64,000 nt of DNA from Lamellibrachia satsuma (GCA_033239005.1 BSQZ01000026.1:2439001-2503000); one strand, 5' to 3'; positions 47,074-60,200 are shown, counted from the first letter of the stretch. Notes: generated from the sequence alone by a model not told the origin. A program made the numbers and translations.

Positions 47074-48170
47074 AACAGAGGTTCACTGACTTTTGAGACT
47101 CTGACTGCAAAACTCCACTGCATTGACTTTGTGTGCTTGCTGCGATGGGCAACCGTCCCAAGGAGGGCATCTCTATCAAGTGTGGACTGGTCAGTTGATA
47201 TAACTCGCTAGGTTTGGACATGCTTGGTTCGGAATTGGAAGTGTTTATTTCACACAAAAAAAAGATATAGCATAATACAGTCACAGTTAGTATTCAAAAC
47301 ACCATCTTTTGACAAAAATTACGAATATAATTCTAATGTCTTATGTAAAACAAGCATGACATTAATTAATGTATTGTAATTGAAAACAAATTAATTGTTG
47401 GCATTGACACATTCACCAACTTCTAACTGTTGTTTAGCTTATTTCAATGGGTCAGGGAGACTACTACTAAACTCAACTTGATCGCTACTATGACAGCCAC
47501 TTTGGTGTTATATAAATGTTAAGGTATAAAAAAGTAGAACTATATCTTAAACTTCCCAGTGTCCAGTCCATGGAAGCACGCAAAACGCTTTACACTTCAC
47601 CCCCTGGCAGACCTGTTAATTCCATCATCAACTTAACTTCTCTGAGAAACGAAGAGTATTCATTCATATGTATTCACCACTGTATATAGCCAGGTACTGT
47701 TGAGTGAACTGGGGCAATGTGGAGTGAATGAAATTGTCTAAGCTTTGAACCAGCAGCAAGAGGATTCAAATCCTGGTCCTCTCAACTGAGACTTTGGCCT
47801 TCCAACTGCTGTGCCTCTCAATTAAAAAAGGAATAAATAATTGATACCAGTACACCTGTGCCAGCCAGAGAGTATGTTTAATACTTGATCAGTTTCTTCT
47901 TGGTGAAACGAAACTAGCAGTAACATATGAAATAGTGTACTTTCTTGTGGTTTAGCATGAACAATTTATCGATGACATATTTAAATACGTTATCTGTTAC
48001 TTTCATTTTGATCTGTCCTTAACAATTCTGGTGGTTTTAAACTTCCCTCTTTCTCCCTCTCCCTACAGTTAGCAATGGGCAATGTGAACTCAGCCCTGGG
48101 GACAAGGCCAAGAAGGGATGCCACGTTTCCTACCGAGACTTCAAGCTCACCCGTCTCTTACAGGAAACAG
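47074..48170 (+). pseudogene. KIF21-type kinesin motor pseudogene fragment (two exons)
   Basis: Exon A (about 47074-47189) reads LTFETLTAKLHCIDF, then, after a deletion and frame change, GNRPKEGISIKCGL, followed by donor GTCAGT. Exon B (48069-48170, acceptor CCCTACAG, donor GTGAGT) reads LAMGNVNSALG in one frame and DKAKKGCHVSYRDFKLTRLL in another. KIF21 kinesins have [20 protein letters not shown] followed by a [20 protein letters not shown] stretch and HVPYRDSKLTRLLQ. Here the switch II DLAGSE motif is gone, a single base is missing in the GGGG run after SALG, and no other motor exons are near. The retained intron shows it arose by genomic duplication and not by retrotransposition. A sequencing error could explain the one-base slip, but not the loss of about 20 bases. 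Confidence 0.85.
47576..47818 (-). mobile_element. tRNA-derived SINE, minus-strand copy
   Basis: The reverse complement shows the B box GGATTTGAATCC, then CTCCACATTGCCCCAGTTCA, CAGTACCTGGCTATATACAG and GTGTAAAGCGTTTTG. It lies in the intron of the kinesin pseudogene. Confidence 0.8.
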
Positions 48171-48486
48171 GTGAGTCCCACAGTGGAGAACACACAAACT
48201 GGGAGCTAGCACTGGCATGGGAAGAGGTGTATGTGTATTGCTCATTGCCACACAGTTTCTTTCACTCGTCCTCAGCAGAATTCAATTAATTCAGAATACA
48301 TAATGATAATATATAAAAACTTCTATTGCACTAAAAAAATCCCTATGAACAAAGCTGCCAAACCTGGACTATAGCATAGAAGACCAAGACTAGTAGATCC
48401 TAGAGGATACCTGACACTTATCACGCATGCACACAAGCAATGGTTAAGACCAGCTAAAAGGACAACCTTACACTAGATGAGCTGTA

Positions 48487-48602
<116 letters not shown>

Positions 48603-48619
48603 ATGTGTGTTGGGGGAAA

Positions 48620-49280
48620 TTATTCTGTGTGTGATACTGTGTTACTAATCTTGGCTAGCTCTGATGCAAACGGTTTAGCCATTTTGACCAAAGCCCTCAA
48701 TTGTGTTGCCATTTTATTTGCATGCATCAAGACAGCAACAAGCAAACATGTATTATATATGCTTTTCAACGAAAATGCTACTGGCCAAATTGGCTCAGAA
48801 TGGTAACTTTTGTTTAGCAAAATCTGATGCCATGTGGTATATGGCCCAAATGACCACCGGTAGTGGTAGCCTAGCTAAATATGGAGATGATTCTGTTTCA
48901 GGCACAACTGTTCACACTTATACTGCATACACACAATTCTTGTGGTGGGAGAAGCGCTTGTCACCTTCTCGTGGTTCCTACTGTGGATCACGACGGCAAA
49001 CTTTTCTGTCGTGTAAATTAAGAACAGCGCACACTGAAACTATCTTGCAACCGTGGATATTGTGTTTGTTTTAAACTTAGGATTTGGTGCTCGGCGAAGT
49101 CATATCAGTTGCTGACTCGAGACGGTAGGTGTACGGTTTTGTGACCTTAACATGTCTAAAGGGAAATGTGGTTGATGCCAACTAAATATTCGACTGCCAC
49201 ATTAGTCACACAACTTAATCTAAAATGATGGTGATATGGAGCATGCTTGTTATGAAGGAAAGACATATTTGGCTCAGTTG
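48620..49280. other. Intergenic stretch without recognised features
   Basis: Open frames here are short and show no motif I recognise. Confidence 0.4.
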
Positions 49281-49284
49281 CATG

Positions 49285-50610
49285 GTAAAGTAGCCATGGT
49301 ATACCATGGAATACCATGGGATATCCTGGTATACCATGGTATTACATGGTAAACCATGGTATCATGGAATATCATGGGATATCATGGTATACCATGGTAT
49401 TACATGGTAAACCATAATATACAATGACATTACATGGTAAACTGTGGCATACCATATGGTATATCATGGTATTTATGGTTCCCATGGTTTACCATGGTTT
49501 ACCTCTTTCACAGCACCATTGTATATCATAACATTTACTATGGTATATTTTCATAAGGGATGCTCTCATTGTTATCTCAGTTTTTTTCCAGTGAGATGGT
49601 AGTTTTGCATGTTAGTATGCTGAATCAGACTCCTAAGAATGTACAATGTTATATTACATAACATAGTAGCAGTCACACCATCATGGCTGGGACCACTACT
49701 TGAATAAATGAATTCACATAGACAGTACCGCCAACCCTGCAGCGTATCGTGTAAACCTCCAGTCTACTACTGTTGTTCTATCAATGACACGTAATCATTC
49801 TGGTTACAACAATTTTATAAATCAGAATTTGTATTGAAAAGTAAGATTATGAGTCGATGTTTGAATTTGTTTCTTATATATATAGCAATTAAGTAGTGGT
49901 CAGGCTATACAAATTGAAATTATCAGAATGTGTCTCACAATCTAGTTTATGCTTCCTAGTGGAACAGTGGAACACCACAATATTGACAGGAGAATGACAA
50001 ATTTCACTTTGGTACAGTCCCAAATTGGAACTGTGAGATTATCAGCCTATGTCTAGTTTTGTGCTTCTTATATAGCACGTAACATGCAGTCAAACACCAC
50101 ACTATGTAGGTGAATTCTATATAGTTTCCCTTATGAGAATATGCCATGGTACCATGGTAAACCCCCGGGGGGTACTCCCTATACTGAGGTATTCATGTGT
50201 GTGCTGCGCAAATGCCCCTGTTTTTGGCCATTTTTCTCTCTCTGTCCGAAGAAAAAATGTAAATTTTCTCTCTCGCCCCAATTAAACCTGATAATTCTCT
50301 CTTTCATCGAAGAGGAAATTTCCCAATGAAAATGTTCCGCCAGGGCTTACCTTACACTTATAGATATCAGATAAATTGTTCAATAATTCTATCTTGGTGA
50401 CCATAAATTTCTTGATTTCTCTCTCTCTCCATGTGCTCCGTGGGGCTGTGGCGGCACCCCCCACCGCTTTGGTATGGCAGTACCCCCCCCCGGGATAAAC
50501 CATGACATTACATGGTAAACTGTGGTATACCATGGTATATCATGGTATTTTACCATGGTTTACCTGTTTCAAAACACTATGGTTTACCATGATATTTACC
50601 AAGGTAGGCC
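49285..50610. repeat. CCATGG-centred palindromic repeat, in two blocks
   Basis: Units such as GGTATACCATGGTATTACAT and GGTAAACCATGGTAT occur at 49,285-49,515, again at 50,140-50,161 and 50,495-50,610. Each unit is nearly self-complementary around CCATGG, so both strands can fold into cruciforms. The second block is split by an inserted inverted-repeat element. Confidence 0.85.
50162..50494. mobile_element. MITE with CCCCCGGGGGGTACT termini
   Basis: The left end CCCCCGGGGGGTACTCCCTA and the reverse complement of the right end (CCCGGGGGGGGGTACTGCCA) form terminal inverted repeats of about 24 bases. TAAA flanks both sides (50,158-50,161 and 50,496-50,499), a possible target duplication. The interior of about 280 bases is pyrimidine-rich and non-coding. 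It interrupts the CCATGG repeat. Confidence 0.75.
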
Positions 50611-51179
50611 TATATTTTCATAAGGGAGTATAATTAGAAAAGTGTGTAACTGTTCAGATGGTGTAAAACTGCATTTATTTTATGGCTATTGTTTTACCAT
50701 TTATTGTTCCCAACATTGGGTAAATTTCACAAGAATTCTTATTTGAATATACATACATATATTGAGACAACATATGGGACAGCGCCAGTTCTTTAAAATA
50801 ATTGTTAACAATTATATATATATATATTTATAATGCATATTTATATGAATGGATTTTTACCTGAAATAAAATATTCGTAACTGTATTACATAAGCTGCCC
50901 ACAGGAGTAAAATTGAGACACATCTGAGATACTTGAGACAACTGTCTCTGAAAAAGTCGAAATATGGTGTTTTCTTATATTTTAAATTAGAAAATAATGT
51001 ACGTAGGTGTAATTGAATTTATTAATTTATTGTATTTTGACATGCAAATATACATTTTTGACGAACATAAGTAATTTCAGATCCTAGTTCAAGCTGTTTT
51101 ATTTTATTCTATTTGGTTCAATTTCAAGTGCATATTTTGATCGGTTGCCATGAATATGCCCGAATTATTCTATGCGCAA

Positions 51180-51259
51180 ACCATCACCAGAGGGCGTTAA
51201 AGTTCGTCTCCTTTCCGTTTCCGCTCAAGATTTGTGCAAGCCGCGGTCAGCCGAACAAA
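51180..51259 (+). promoter_or_regulatory. Likely ATP5MF core promoter and 5' UTR
   Basis: Sequence before the ATG is locally GC- and CpG-richer than its surroundings. It contains an oligopyrimidine CTCCTTTCCGTTTCCGCTC (51,208-51,226) that resembles a TOP-type transcription start, and a TATGCGCAAA NRF-1-like half site at about 51,170. No TATA box. Inference from composition only. Confidence 0.4.
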
Positions 51260-53435
51260 ATGCCTCTTGGAATCGGAGAATACCCCCCTGAATATAACCC
51301 TAAGGTGCATGGCCAGTACAGCCCGGCTCGGTACTATGGAAAGCGTACGTATCATTTTGTGATTACAAAATTGCAGTAGCAGGACGTCGAAACTCGTTCT
51401 GGCAGGTTTGACAGGATGAAACCCTGAAGGTCGTTGCCGTACGGATTTTTGTCTACAGTCCGAGCATTCTCCAGGCAGCGGGCCCACCTAAATTCCGCTG
51501 TTATAAAGATAAAATATGTACAGGAACCATGCACATGCATAGTTAATTGTGGATTGTATAAATTTTTAAACATTATGGGTGTAAAAAACTCTTATAAACT
51601 TTTCCGACTGATTGTGCATATCGCATATTGGTGAGCGATGCCGATGGTAATTCGTGAGCGATATTAGATAAATAAATTGTTTTATTGTTTCAAGGCTTTG
51701 TTTTGCAACAAATGCTTCACAACACCCCAGGATGCTGATGCAGGTATTAACAAAGTACTTACTTTGTTACTTTACTTGAGTATAAAATTGTACTTTTCTT
51801 GAGTAACAAAGTACAATTTTTAGGAGGCGTACATTTACTTGTAATTAAGTACATTTCTGTGTACTTTTGTGATTGTAACGAAGTATCTTTTTCTCAGTAA
51901 ATGTTTCATATGCATATCATCTTTGGCATATTGCTGCACTGTGGCACTCAGGATTACTGGCTAGATTTTCTCACTGCATACATTTATGAAGTTAAGTTGC
52001 TGCTCAAATGTAAACCTATTTATGAGGATAATAAAGTTTACGATTCTAATTTTTTTCATGTTGTATTTTTGGGGGTCGTCATGTTACTGTGAGTTGTTAA
52101 AAATCTGTGAAGCTGTGGAAAATATGCGATGTTAAACATCTAAGCAAACTATGTGAAGGCTGTGGGGCTATGTTAAACAACTAAATACCTATTGCTTTAG
52201 CCTATTGCAAATCCGGTTCAATGGTGTCCAAATATGTAGTGTGTGAATAGTTTATGTAACATTCGCAGTCGATTTAATAAAAAAATTTCAATTTTATTTC
52301 AAGTTATCGAAAGAAAGTACTTTAGTCATTAGATTTGGTAATGATCAAAATAGTGGATATCTAAAATAGTAAACACTGTGAGGGTCAATGCTGATCATGG
52401 GCGTGACTTCCATCCTCTTGTCAATTACATGACAAAGTTAAAAAGTTTCACCAAGGAAGAAAATCATGATTTTTAGCCATTCTATTTCCATTTCAGTTAA
52501 TGCTTGAACAAGCATTAGCTAATTTAATAGTTTGTCTGATGATTTCACAAAAACTAGTTGCACAAACGAGCTGGCATGTTGCAATGGATACTACGTAGGT
52601 TTGTTTTTTTGCTAAATTTATTTGAAATGAAACCAGAAAAAAAATCAAATCAATTAAGCACATTTAAGTATTTGTTTCACCTGGCATGAATCCTCAAACT
52701 GCCGAACATTACTCTGCCAAAATATCTTAATCTTATCAACATATAATCCCATGCACCTGTAGTTGTAACAATCCCGACAAATACAAGCATGCACTCCAGA
52801 GTTATAAAAGCATGGAACTTACCCCCTACAGAAAGAATATTCCCATTAATTCATCCATTCAGCATGCTGTGAATGTTCACTATCTTGCTCCACCAGCCCA
52901 GGCCCATCTTATCCGACTATGAAAGACCTCATTTTAGCCACACATTATTTGCAAGGTATTAATTTTTTCAAACATTTAAGCACCTACTGCATGCGCACCA
53001 CATGCACACTATGTTAGCCCCTGAAAATGATGTGTGTATTCACTCAAGGTAGAGTGAATTTGTAAACAAGTTGAATGCCACAGTTTGCAAATAGCTTGAT
53101 AAAAAAGCAGTACAGTCATTTGAATACAACATTGATGTTTCTTTGAACATACTCTGCTGCTGCATATGAACCATTCTCGTCAACACACATTCACAATCAT
53201 TCCCACTGGAAACATTTATTATTTTATCTCAACTATATAGAAGTGTTCTGCTCCAAAATAGTAATTTTCTAATGTCATTTTATTCTATAGCTGACACAAA
53301 GCTTGCTGATGTGAAACTGGGACAGCTAGGTTCATGGTTCGGTCGACGTAGCTACAATCCAATGGCAATGTTCCGTGTAACAGGCAGAGGTAAGAACAAA
53401 TTACTCTAGAAACAATTTTATGATATATATATATA

Positions 53436-53493
<58 letters not shown>

Positions 53494-53611
53494 CAGTAGT
53501 GAGTACTCAAGAACTCAAATACCCATAACTCAAACCAGGAGTCTGGGATGTGCAAAGTTGGGTAAACACGAACTACTTCGAGTTAGTAAAGTTTACTATG
53601 TATATATAGAC

Positions 53612-53655
<44 letters not shown>

Positions 53656-55169
53656 TAAATATTTCCTTGCCATTTATTACATTAATGAAATATATCAGTG
53701 CCAGATAAAATATGTGATATAAAATGTTGGTTTTTCATAGTGTGCTCCTGTGAAAGAAAAATGGTAAATTTAAACATTTGGCTCTAGTTTCTAGGTAGTG
53801 ATAGTATCATTGTGGACATCAGTTATCAATGCAATAACCCCGAAAGTGTCATACAAAAAGGTTTTGTTATATCTATGAAAATTGTCGATTGGTGTTTCTA
53901 GTTTATGCTAAACATACGAGATAGGCGCACTTGAAACACGTGTGTATGCTTATCGAGTATGTTCAACATACAGTAGAGGCACCATTTCCAAAGATTAATA
54001 AAATGTTGTGCGACACTTTCAGGGATGTTGCATTGATGCACACAATTAGATTATCCACAATGATGTGATCGAATTGACATTTTGTAGTTTATTAAAATGT
54101 AATGGTTGTAAAATGAAATCTGCATTGACAGCTTACTGGAGGTGGGCAGAGAAGTGGCTGATGGTGAAGAAACCAACAGTGGCTCCAGTTGCTCATATCA
54201 TCCTTGGTCTGTCTCTCTTCTACTACATCCAGCTCTACAGCTTTGTCCGTAAGTACCGGTCTGCCTTGATAGATACTCTTATTGACATGATTGTCTGACC
54301 ATGTTATTTCTGACACTCCTTCCGTGTCTTTGTAAGTGTGTGGCATTTTAAGTAAGGGCTATTTTGTTATTATTCATATTATATGTACTGGTAAAAAGAC
54401 GTTGGACATTCACACATTCTCTTGGGCCCGTCAAAACTGAGCGTCAGAAATGATTGGAATTGTGAACACGTTGTTTCTGTGACATTGATGTGGACTATTG
54501 TTTTTTAAATATGTGCTGCCTGATTATTTTATTGTTAATTAGTAAATAATGACGATTTAATAAAATATTAATAAAAATAAACTGGAGTATCAACATTGGT
54601 TCAAATCGACATGCTACTAAACTAGGATCCTGTTTTAGTCAAATTAATCATAACCAATTACAATTTGCGGTGTAATCGTCCCTTCTCCATCTAGTATTCA
54701 CCAAAACATGCTAGCTCATTTGTACAAATTTGTTATTTAGTTTTGGTGAAATCATCGGAGAAACTATAAAATAATTTTTTACTGGATCTGGTTAAAATGC
54801 GGCAAAATTATAGCTAAGGTGGTCCAGGTATCATATATACTATGTCATTAATGCTATTCACACTTTAATACGTTCATTCTTTCAATGATTTTAGCACAGG
54901 TGTGCACTCTTACTAAACCGGCGGCGCATGTCGCTGAAGCTATTCACACACAACAAATTTACAAATAGCAAAACAACATGATTTGCAATGGGCTAAATCA
55001 ATTGAGGAAGGGTTTTATATTTAAGTCAATATTACATTTACAGCTTTGTTATGCAGCATTTTATGTTTTAGTAGTAACGCCTATGAAATGGAAGTGTAGT
55101 TTTATGCAACCGTTAGTCGATGCCTGTCTGTCTCTAGGTTACCATCGTCACACAAAGTATCACTGGTGA
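51260..55169 (+). CDS. ATP5MF: ATP synthase subunit f, mitochondrial, complete, 4 exons
   Basis: Exons 51260-51344, 53291-53389, 54132-54248 and 55138-55169 (stop TGA) join in phase to 333 nt, 110 residues, the usual family size. Subunit f is a small single-pass inner-membrane protein of the Fo peripheral region that supports ATP synthase dimerisation. The start ATG has A at -3. Family features in order: N-terminal [20 protein letters not shown] (very close to the insect form), [26 protein letters not shown], a membrane helix [17 protein letters not shown], and the basic C-terminus YHRHTKYHW. No presequence is expected. The 3' UTR has AATAAA at 55,375-55,380. Intact, with long AT-rich introns carrying TA microsatellites and a MITE-like repeat. 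Confidence 0.95.
52512..52605 (+). mobile_element. Partial MITE-like repeat (27.9-kb family)
   Basis: AGTTTGTCTGATGATTTCAC, AAAAACTAG then ACAAACGAGCTGGCATGTTG matches the interior of the copy at 27,913-28,260. No termini present. Intron 1 of ATP5MF. Confidence 0.6.
53423..53650. repeat. Two TA microsatellites in ATP5MF intron 2
   Basis: TA runs at 53,423-53,487 and 53,617-53,650. Confidence 0.95.
54690..55018 (-). mobile_element. MITE-like repeat (27.9-kb family) in ATP5MF intron 3
   Basis: Ends CTAAATCAATTGAGGAAGG, the inverse of the 27,913 terminus. Interior GGTGAAATCATCGGAGAAAC and GCGCATGTCGCTGAAGCTAT match the 31-kb copy (GCGCATGTCAACTATTC). The other terminus is not visible, so it is probably truncated. 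Confidence 0.65.
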
Positions 55170-55374
55170 GAACTGTCATCTACACACCGGCCACAGGCGG
55201 AGGAGTACACGTTCATCAAGACAGTGTGATAACCCTCTTGGTTGTCCCAGGTCGACGTGGCATCCTTACCGCGTGGACAGTCATGATGCAGTGAATCGAT
55301 GAACAATGCACAAATCCTAGTGCTTACACACGTGGCCTGGCATGCGGGCCATCGGAAATAGTTAAGCTGTATGA

Positions 55375-55380
55375 AATAAA
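55375..55380 (+). terminator. Polyadenylation signal of ATP5MF
   Basis: AATAAA about 205 bases after the stop, followed by GT-rich sequence. A second AATAAA occurs near 55,423. Confidence 0.6.
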
Positions 55381-55429
55381 ATGTGTTGAACTCCATGTCT
55401 GCTTTGTGTTCCGCGATTGTTGAATAAAT

Positions 55430-57232
55430 ACACGGTTGAACCTCGCTTTATGGTCACCTTGGTAATATGACCACCTCACCATTGTGGTCATCCTGGGACA
55501 GTCCCAAATTATTTCCATAAAAATAAAGTTTAGGATATTTTGGTCCCGTTAATATGTTCACATCACTATTCCAGGTCACTTTGGCCCAGTCTCATGTGTG
55601 ATCTTAAGTGAGGGTACACTGTACTGGCTTAATATTTCTCATGAAATTACAAGAACAATTGCAATAATTTAGATTCCAAATTACTCAAAGATCACAACAT
55701 TTATTTTTACTCATGTTTCAAACTATTTAATTAACGTACATACATAAATTAATACCATGAAATATTGGAAACTCTGTGTACCTGCATGCTGTATGAATTA
55801 CAGCTCGGACATTGACCAGTTGACCCACAGCAACTTCAAATGCAAATGTTTAAGGTACACATGCAAATGCATTTACGATTTTATGGAGGCATTTGAATGT
55901 GCATTTGCTAACAAGTCTGGTAACCGTAAAAGTACGTTGTTCATTCACTATCAACACATTTGTCACACAAGATCCTCACGCAAACTACGTACACCTTCAA
56001 TACAAAGAACCAGAAACAGGAAATTAAAACAATTTATTACATCTCGCATAAATCAGCGTTCAATTTGTTAAACATAAAAAAACTTGTTTTCAACTGATAT
56101 CCAAATATTTGAAATTTCCCTAAAACATACTTAGTTACCTTAATTTCTATTGAGCCACCTTAATGTTATTGTTTCATATAGGTTAATTATTCAACACATT
56201 CACTGGCACTGATTTATCACCACAGGCAGAGCATAATATGAGTTTTTGTCTGTAATGTTAATTTTCTTGAAAATTTCAACAAACAAATGATATCCATTTG
56301 TCTACTGCCTTGCCTTTTAATTGAACAGTTAAAACCTTGGTAATTTGTTTTCTGATTGCCAAAGCAAATAATTATTACATTAACTCAGTTCATCATAGCT
56401 AAACATCTTGGTGTAAGCACAATATTATGCTGGTCCCACCACAATTCTTAAACACACCATCAGTTTATACGAAATACCTTGTTGGATCAAAATAATGGCC
56501 CAGTCTTGCGCCCATCTGACATGTAGCAGTACAATTTCTGGTGCTGCAGACAGCACATATGGACAACATGTAAGCTGATATCTGACTCACCTTTGATATA
56601 GAAATATATGATTCATGTTTTTGTAGTACAAATGTCTGTAAATTTTACGTCAGGTGACTTCTCCGTTACATGTCAGCTGACCCATCTGTTACACGTCAGG
56701 TGGCCTATTTGTTACACATCAGTTGACCCATATGTTACAATTCAGCTGACCCATATGTTACACAAAATGCAGAATTATTTTAAAAGGGTTCTGTGACTTG
56801 TTTGTTGCAGGAAAAAGCTATTAATTTTCACAATCATCTGTACATAAGTATACACACACGGTACTACACAGTCTGATTCTGAGTGCTTTCAATGTGACAG
56901 ATTGAGATTCGCAACAGTAATTATAATTTGAAAGAATAAACAATGTCACTGACTAGAAATATTACAGGGATATGTGGCGACAGGCTTCGACATCAGAAGA
57001 ATTGAAATATATCTGAAGTGAGCCATTTAGAGATACATCACATTTCTTAAACAGCTATCAGTGTTATGTGGAACATTCTTAAGCACATCACACTCTTTAT
57101 TGCTATCAGTGTTATGTGGAACATTCATAAGCACATCATAATGCTTTACCACTATCAGTGTTATGTGGAACATTCGTAAGCACATCACTTGCTTAATCAT
57201 AAGCAGTGTTTTATCATGGTTAGGCTGATGTT
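55430..57232. other. Convergent intergenic region with two short tandem repeats
   Basis: At 56,655-56,762 a repeat of about 25 bases (GTTACACGTCAGGTGGCC, GTTACACATCAGTTGACCC) occurs four to five times. At 57,045-57,185 a 47-base unit (CTATCAGTGTTATGTGGAAC ATTC) occurs three times in the inferred 3' UTR of the minus-strand gene. ATTTGCAT-like motifs occur near 55,850-55,910. Nothing coding is seen. Confidence 0.6.
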
Positions 57233-60200
57233 CTATGGTTGAAAATTCACAATGTTCTGTGGATCAAATTGCTGTGGAACTTGTTGTTGTTGAACTGGTA
57301 CTTGCTGCTGTTGTTGCTGCTGCACTGGTACTTGCTGTTGTTGTTGCTGAACTGGTACTTGCTGTTGTTGTTGCTGCACTGGCACTTTCTGCTGCACTGG
57401 CACTTGTTGTTGCTGTACTTGCTGCTGTGCTGGTACTTGCTGTTGTTGCTGCTGTACTGGTACTTGCTGTTGTTGCTGTACTGGTATTTGCTGTTGTTGC
57501 TGTACTGGTACTTGCTGTTGTTGCTGTACTGGTACTTGCTGTTGTTGCTGTACTGGTACTTGCTGTTGTATGGGTACCTGCTGTTGTTGCTGTTGTACAG
57601 GTACTTGCTGTTGTTGCTGAACTGGTAATTGCTGCTGTTGTTGCTGTACAGGTACTTGCTGTTGTTGCTGAACTGGTACTTGCTGCTGTTGTTGCTGTAC
57701 TGGTACTTGCTGTTGTTGCTGTACTGGTACTTGCTGCTGTTGCTGTACAGGTACTTGCTGCTGTTGCTGTACTGGTACTTGCTGTTGTTGTTGCTGTACT
57801 GGTACTTGCTGTTGTTGCTGTTGTAATGGTACTTGTTGTTGTTGTTGCTGTACTGGTTGTTGTTGCACTGGAACTTGCTGTTGTTGTACTGGTACTTGCT
57901 GTTGTAATGGTATTTGCTGTTGTTGTTGCTGTACTGGTACTTGCTGTACTGGTACTTGCTGCTGTTGTTGCTGTACTGGTACTTGTTGCTGTTGTTGCTG
58001 TACTTGTTCTTGTGCAGGCTGTTGTTCCTGAAAATGAAACACATTTATTTATTTGTAAGTTTTAAAAGTCAAACATTGTGACTGTCTGTTAAACTGATGC
58101 AAAAGCAAAATGGCAGAGCATTAGTTAGAAAGCGTATACATTGTTTGAACAAGCTATTATAATAAACGTCTTGTAGTTTAGAACAGAACAATGCTACCAG
58201 TAGGTGGTGGTACGGTTTACACATTCTAATAACATTGTTTTAGAGAAAAAATTACAGGAATGGGGTAGAGTATCCAGTACAATCACAAGTTGGTGAGAAC
58301 CCATGCACACAAGCACGGAGTATACCTCATTGTTGTGAATTTATTACAAATTAGATTATACTGTTATTTCACTAGTTTTATTTGGTGCAGTTTGCAACAA
58401 GTATTCAGTTAGTATAACTTCAACAAATAATTCATCATTTGGCCACTCTGACCTGCAATGTCAGGGATAGTTCAATTACAACTGTCAGTTACAAACCATC
58501 ATAAAACTCCTTTACAATACAGCACAGTAAATTACAATTGCATTGCTTCAATTACGGCACTTCATAATATCAATTACAATGTCACACAAAGGTCAACTGC
58601 AACAATTCATAGGTTGAGTACATAATGCAATATTACATGTAAGCTCATTTCAGACATGGTTTTAGGTGAATTCATGCTTACAATTTTCAATTACAATTAT
58701 TGCAATTATGTTTTTCTTCAACTACAATTGGACCATTCAAAGTAAAATAAATTACAATTACTCATTAATTAACAATTACACCTTTACAATTAAACCTTGT
58801 ACCGCATATGTCTCTCTTAATGACATTGTCAAGAAGCATACATGTATTGGTGTTTTTACGGGGAGACAGGCAGTGGGCCATGGCCCCCATTAGGGTATTT
58901 ATGGGGAGACAGGCATTGGGCCATGGCCTCATCCTCATTAGTGCATTTAGGGGGGAGACTGGCATTGGGCCATGGCCCCCATTGGTGTATTTAGGGGGAG
59001 ACAGGCATTGGGCCATGGCCTCATCCTCATTAGTGCATTTAGGGGGGAGACTGGCATTGGGCCATGGCCCCCATTGGTGTATTTAGGGGGAGACAGGCAT
59101 TGGGCCATGGCCTCATCCTCATTAGTGCATTTAGGGGGGACACAGGCATTGGGCCATGGCCCCCATTGGTGTATTTAGGGGGAGACAGGCATTGGGCCAT
59201 GGCCTCATCCTCATTAGTGCATTTAGGGGGGAGACAGGCATTGGGTCACGGCCCCCATTGGTGTATTTAGGGTGGAGACAGGCATTGGGTCACGGCCCCC
59301 ATTGGTGTATTTAGGGGGGAGACAGGCATTGGGTCATGGCCCCCATTGGCGTATTTAAGGGGTGACAGACATTGCGCCATGGCCCCCATTAGTGTATTTA
59401 GGGGGAGACAGGCATTGCGCCATGGCCCCCATTAGTGTATTTAGGGGGAGACAGGTAGTGGGCCATGGCCCCCACTGGCTAATTTTTTTTTTCAGTGTGT
59501 CGCTCCATGGCAGCATAATAAACTAATGGGTGACTAAGCTTGCCCCCCCTTTGTTGGGGGCCCAAGTCAAACCCGTGACTTACCCCTTTGTTGGGGGGCC
59601 AAGTCAAACATGTGACTTACCCCTTTGTTGGGGGGCCAAGTCAAACCTGTTACTTACCGCTGCGCCGGCTGGCTTCTCCTGATGAGCTTCCTTCTGATGT
59701 TGCTTCAGTTCCTGAATGATCTCCTTCTGTTGCTCGATCAGTTTCTCCTGCACTGCGTGCTGCACCTTCAACTCCTTCAGCAGAATCTTTGCCTCGGCAT
59801 TCGTGTCCTTCTTTTTGTCAACGTCCTACAACCACAAGTGACTGTTTTAAAGGGAAACAAAAGTCAAGCTTTTCAGCCTATGCACCTATAAGAGTTACTA
59901 AAACATAACCATTTGTAACTACAATTAAGATTATCACTCCAGTGGTTTACTAGGAAAACTTGAGCACACAGCATCTTAATATCATGGACCGCACCATTGT
60001 CTGGTTTCATACATAACCCAATCAACTTAATTAAAATATTTTAGCCTTTATTTACTAAAATAGTCCCCTTTCTGACATACCAGCTCATTTGATTGAGATT
60101 ACGTTAGTTGTGTATATACTCACTGTGTTTAATACTTCACAGCTGCAGCCTAGGTTAACCGATTTCACAGAACTGTGCATGCGCTTATCGCTTATACTGG

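Noticed and set aside
55757..56071. 104-residue plus-strand ORF downstream of ATP5MF
   Set aside because: Cys/Lys-rich reading created largely by AAATGCAAATG-type repeats; no family motif or splice signal.
57235..58065. 276-residue plus-strand ORF opposite the Gln-rich exon
   Set aside because: It is the antisense shadow of CAA/CAG codons (Leu/Val/Ala-rich) and lacks its own signals; the minus reading has matching splice phases and upstream exons.
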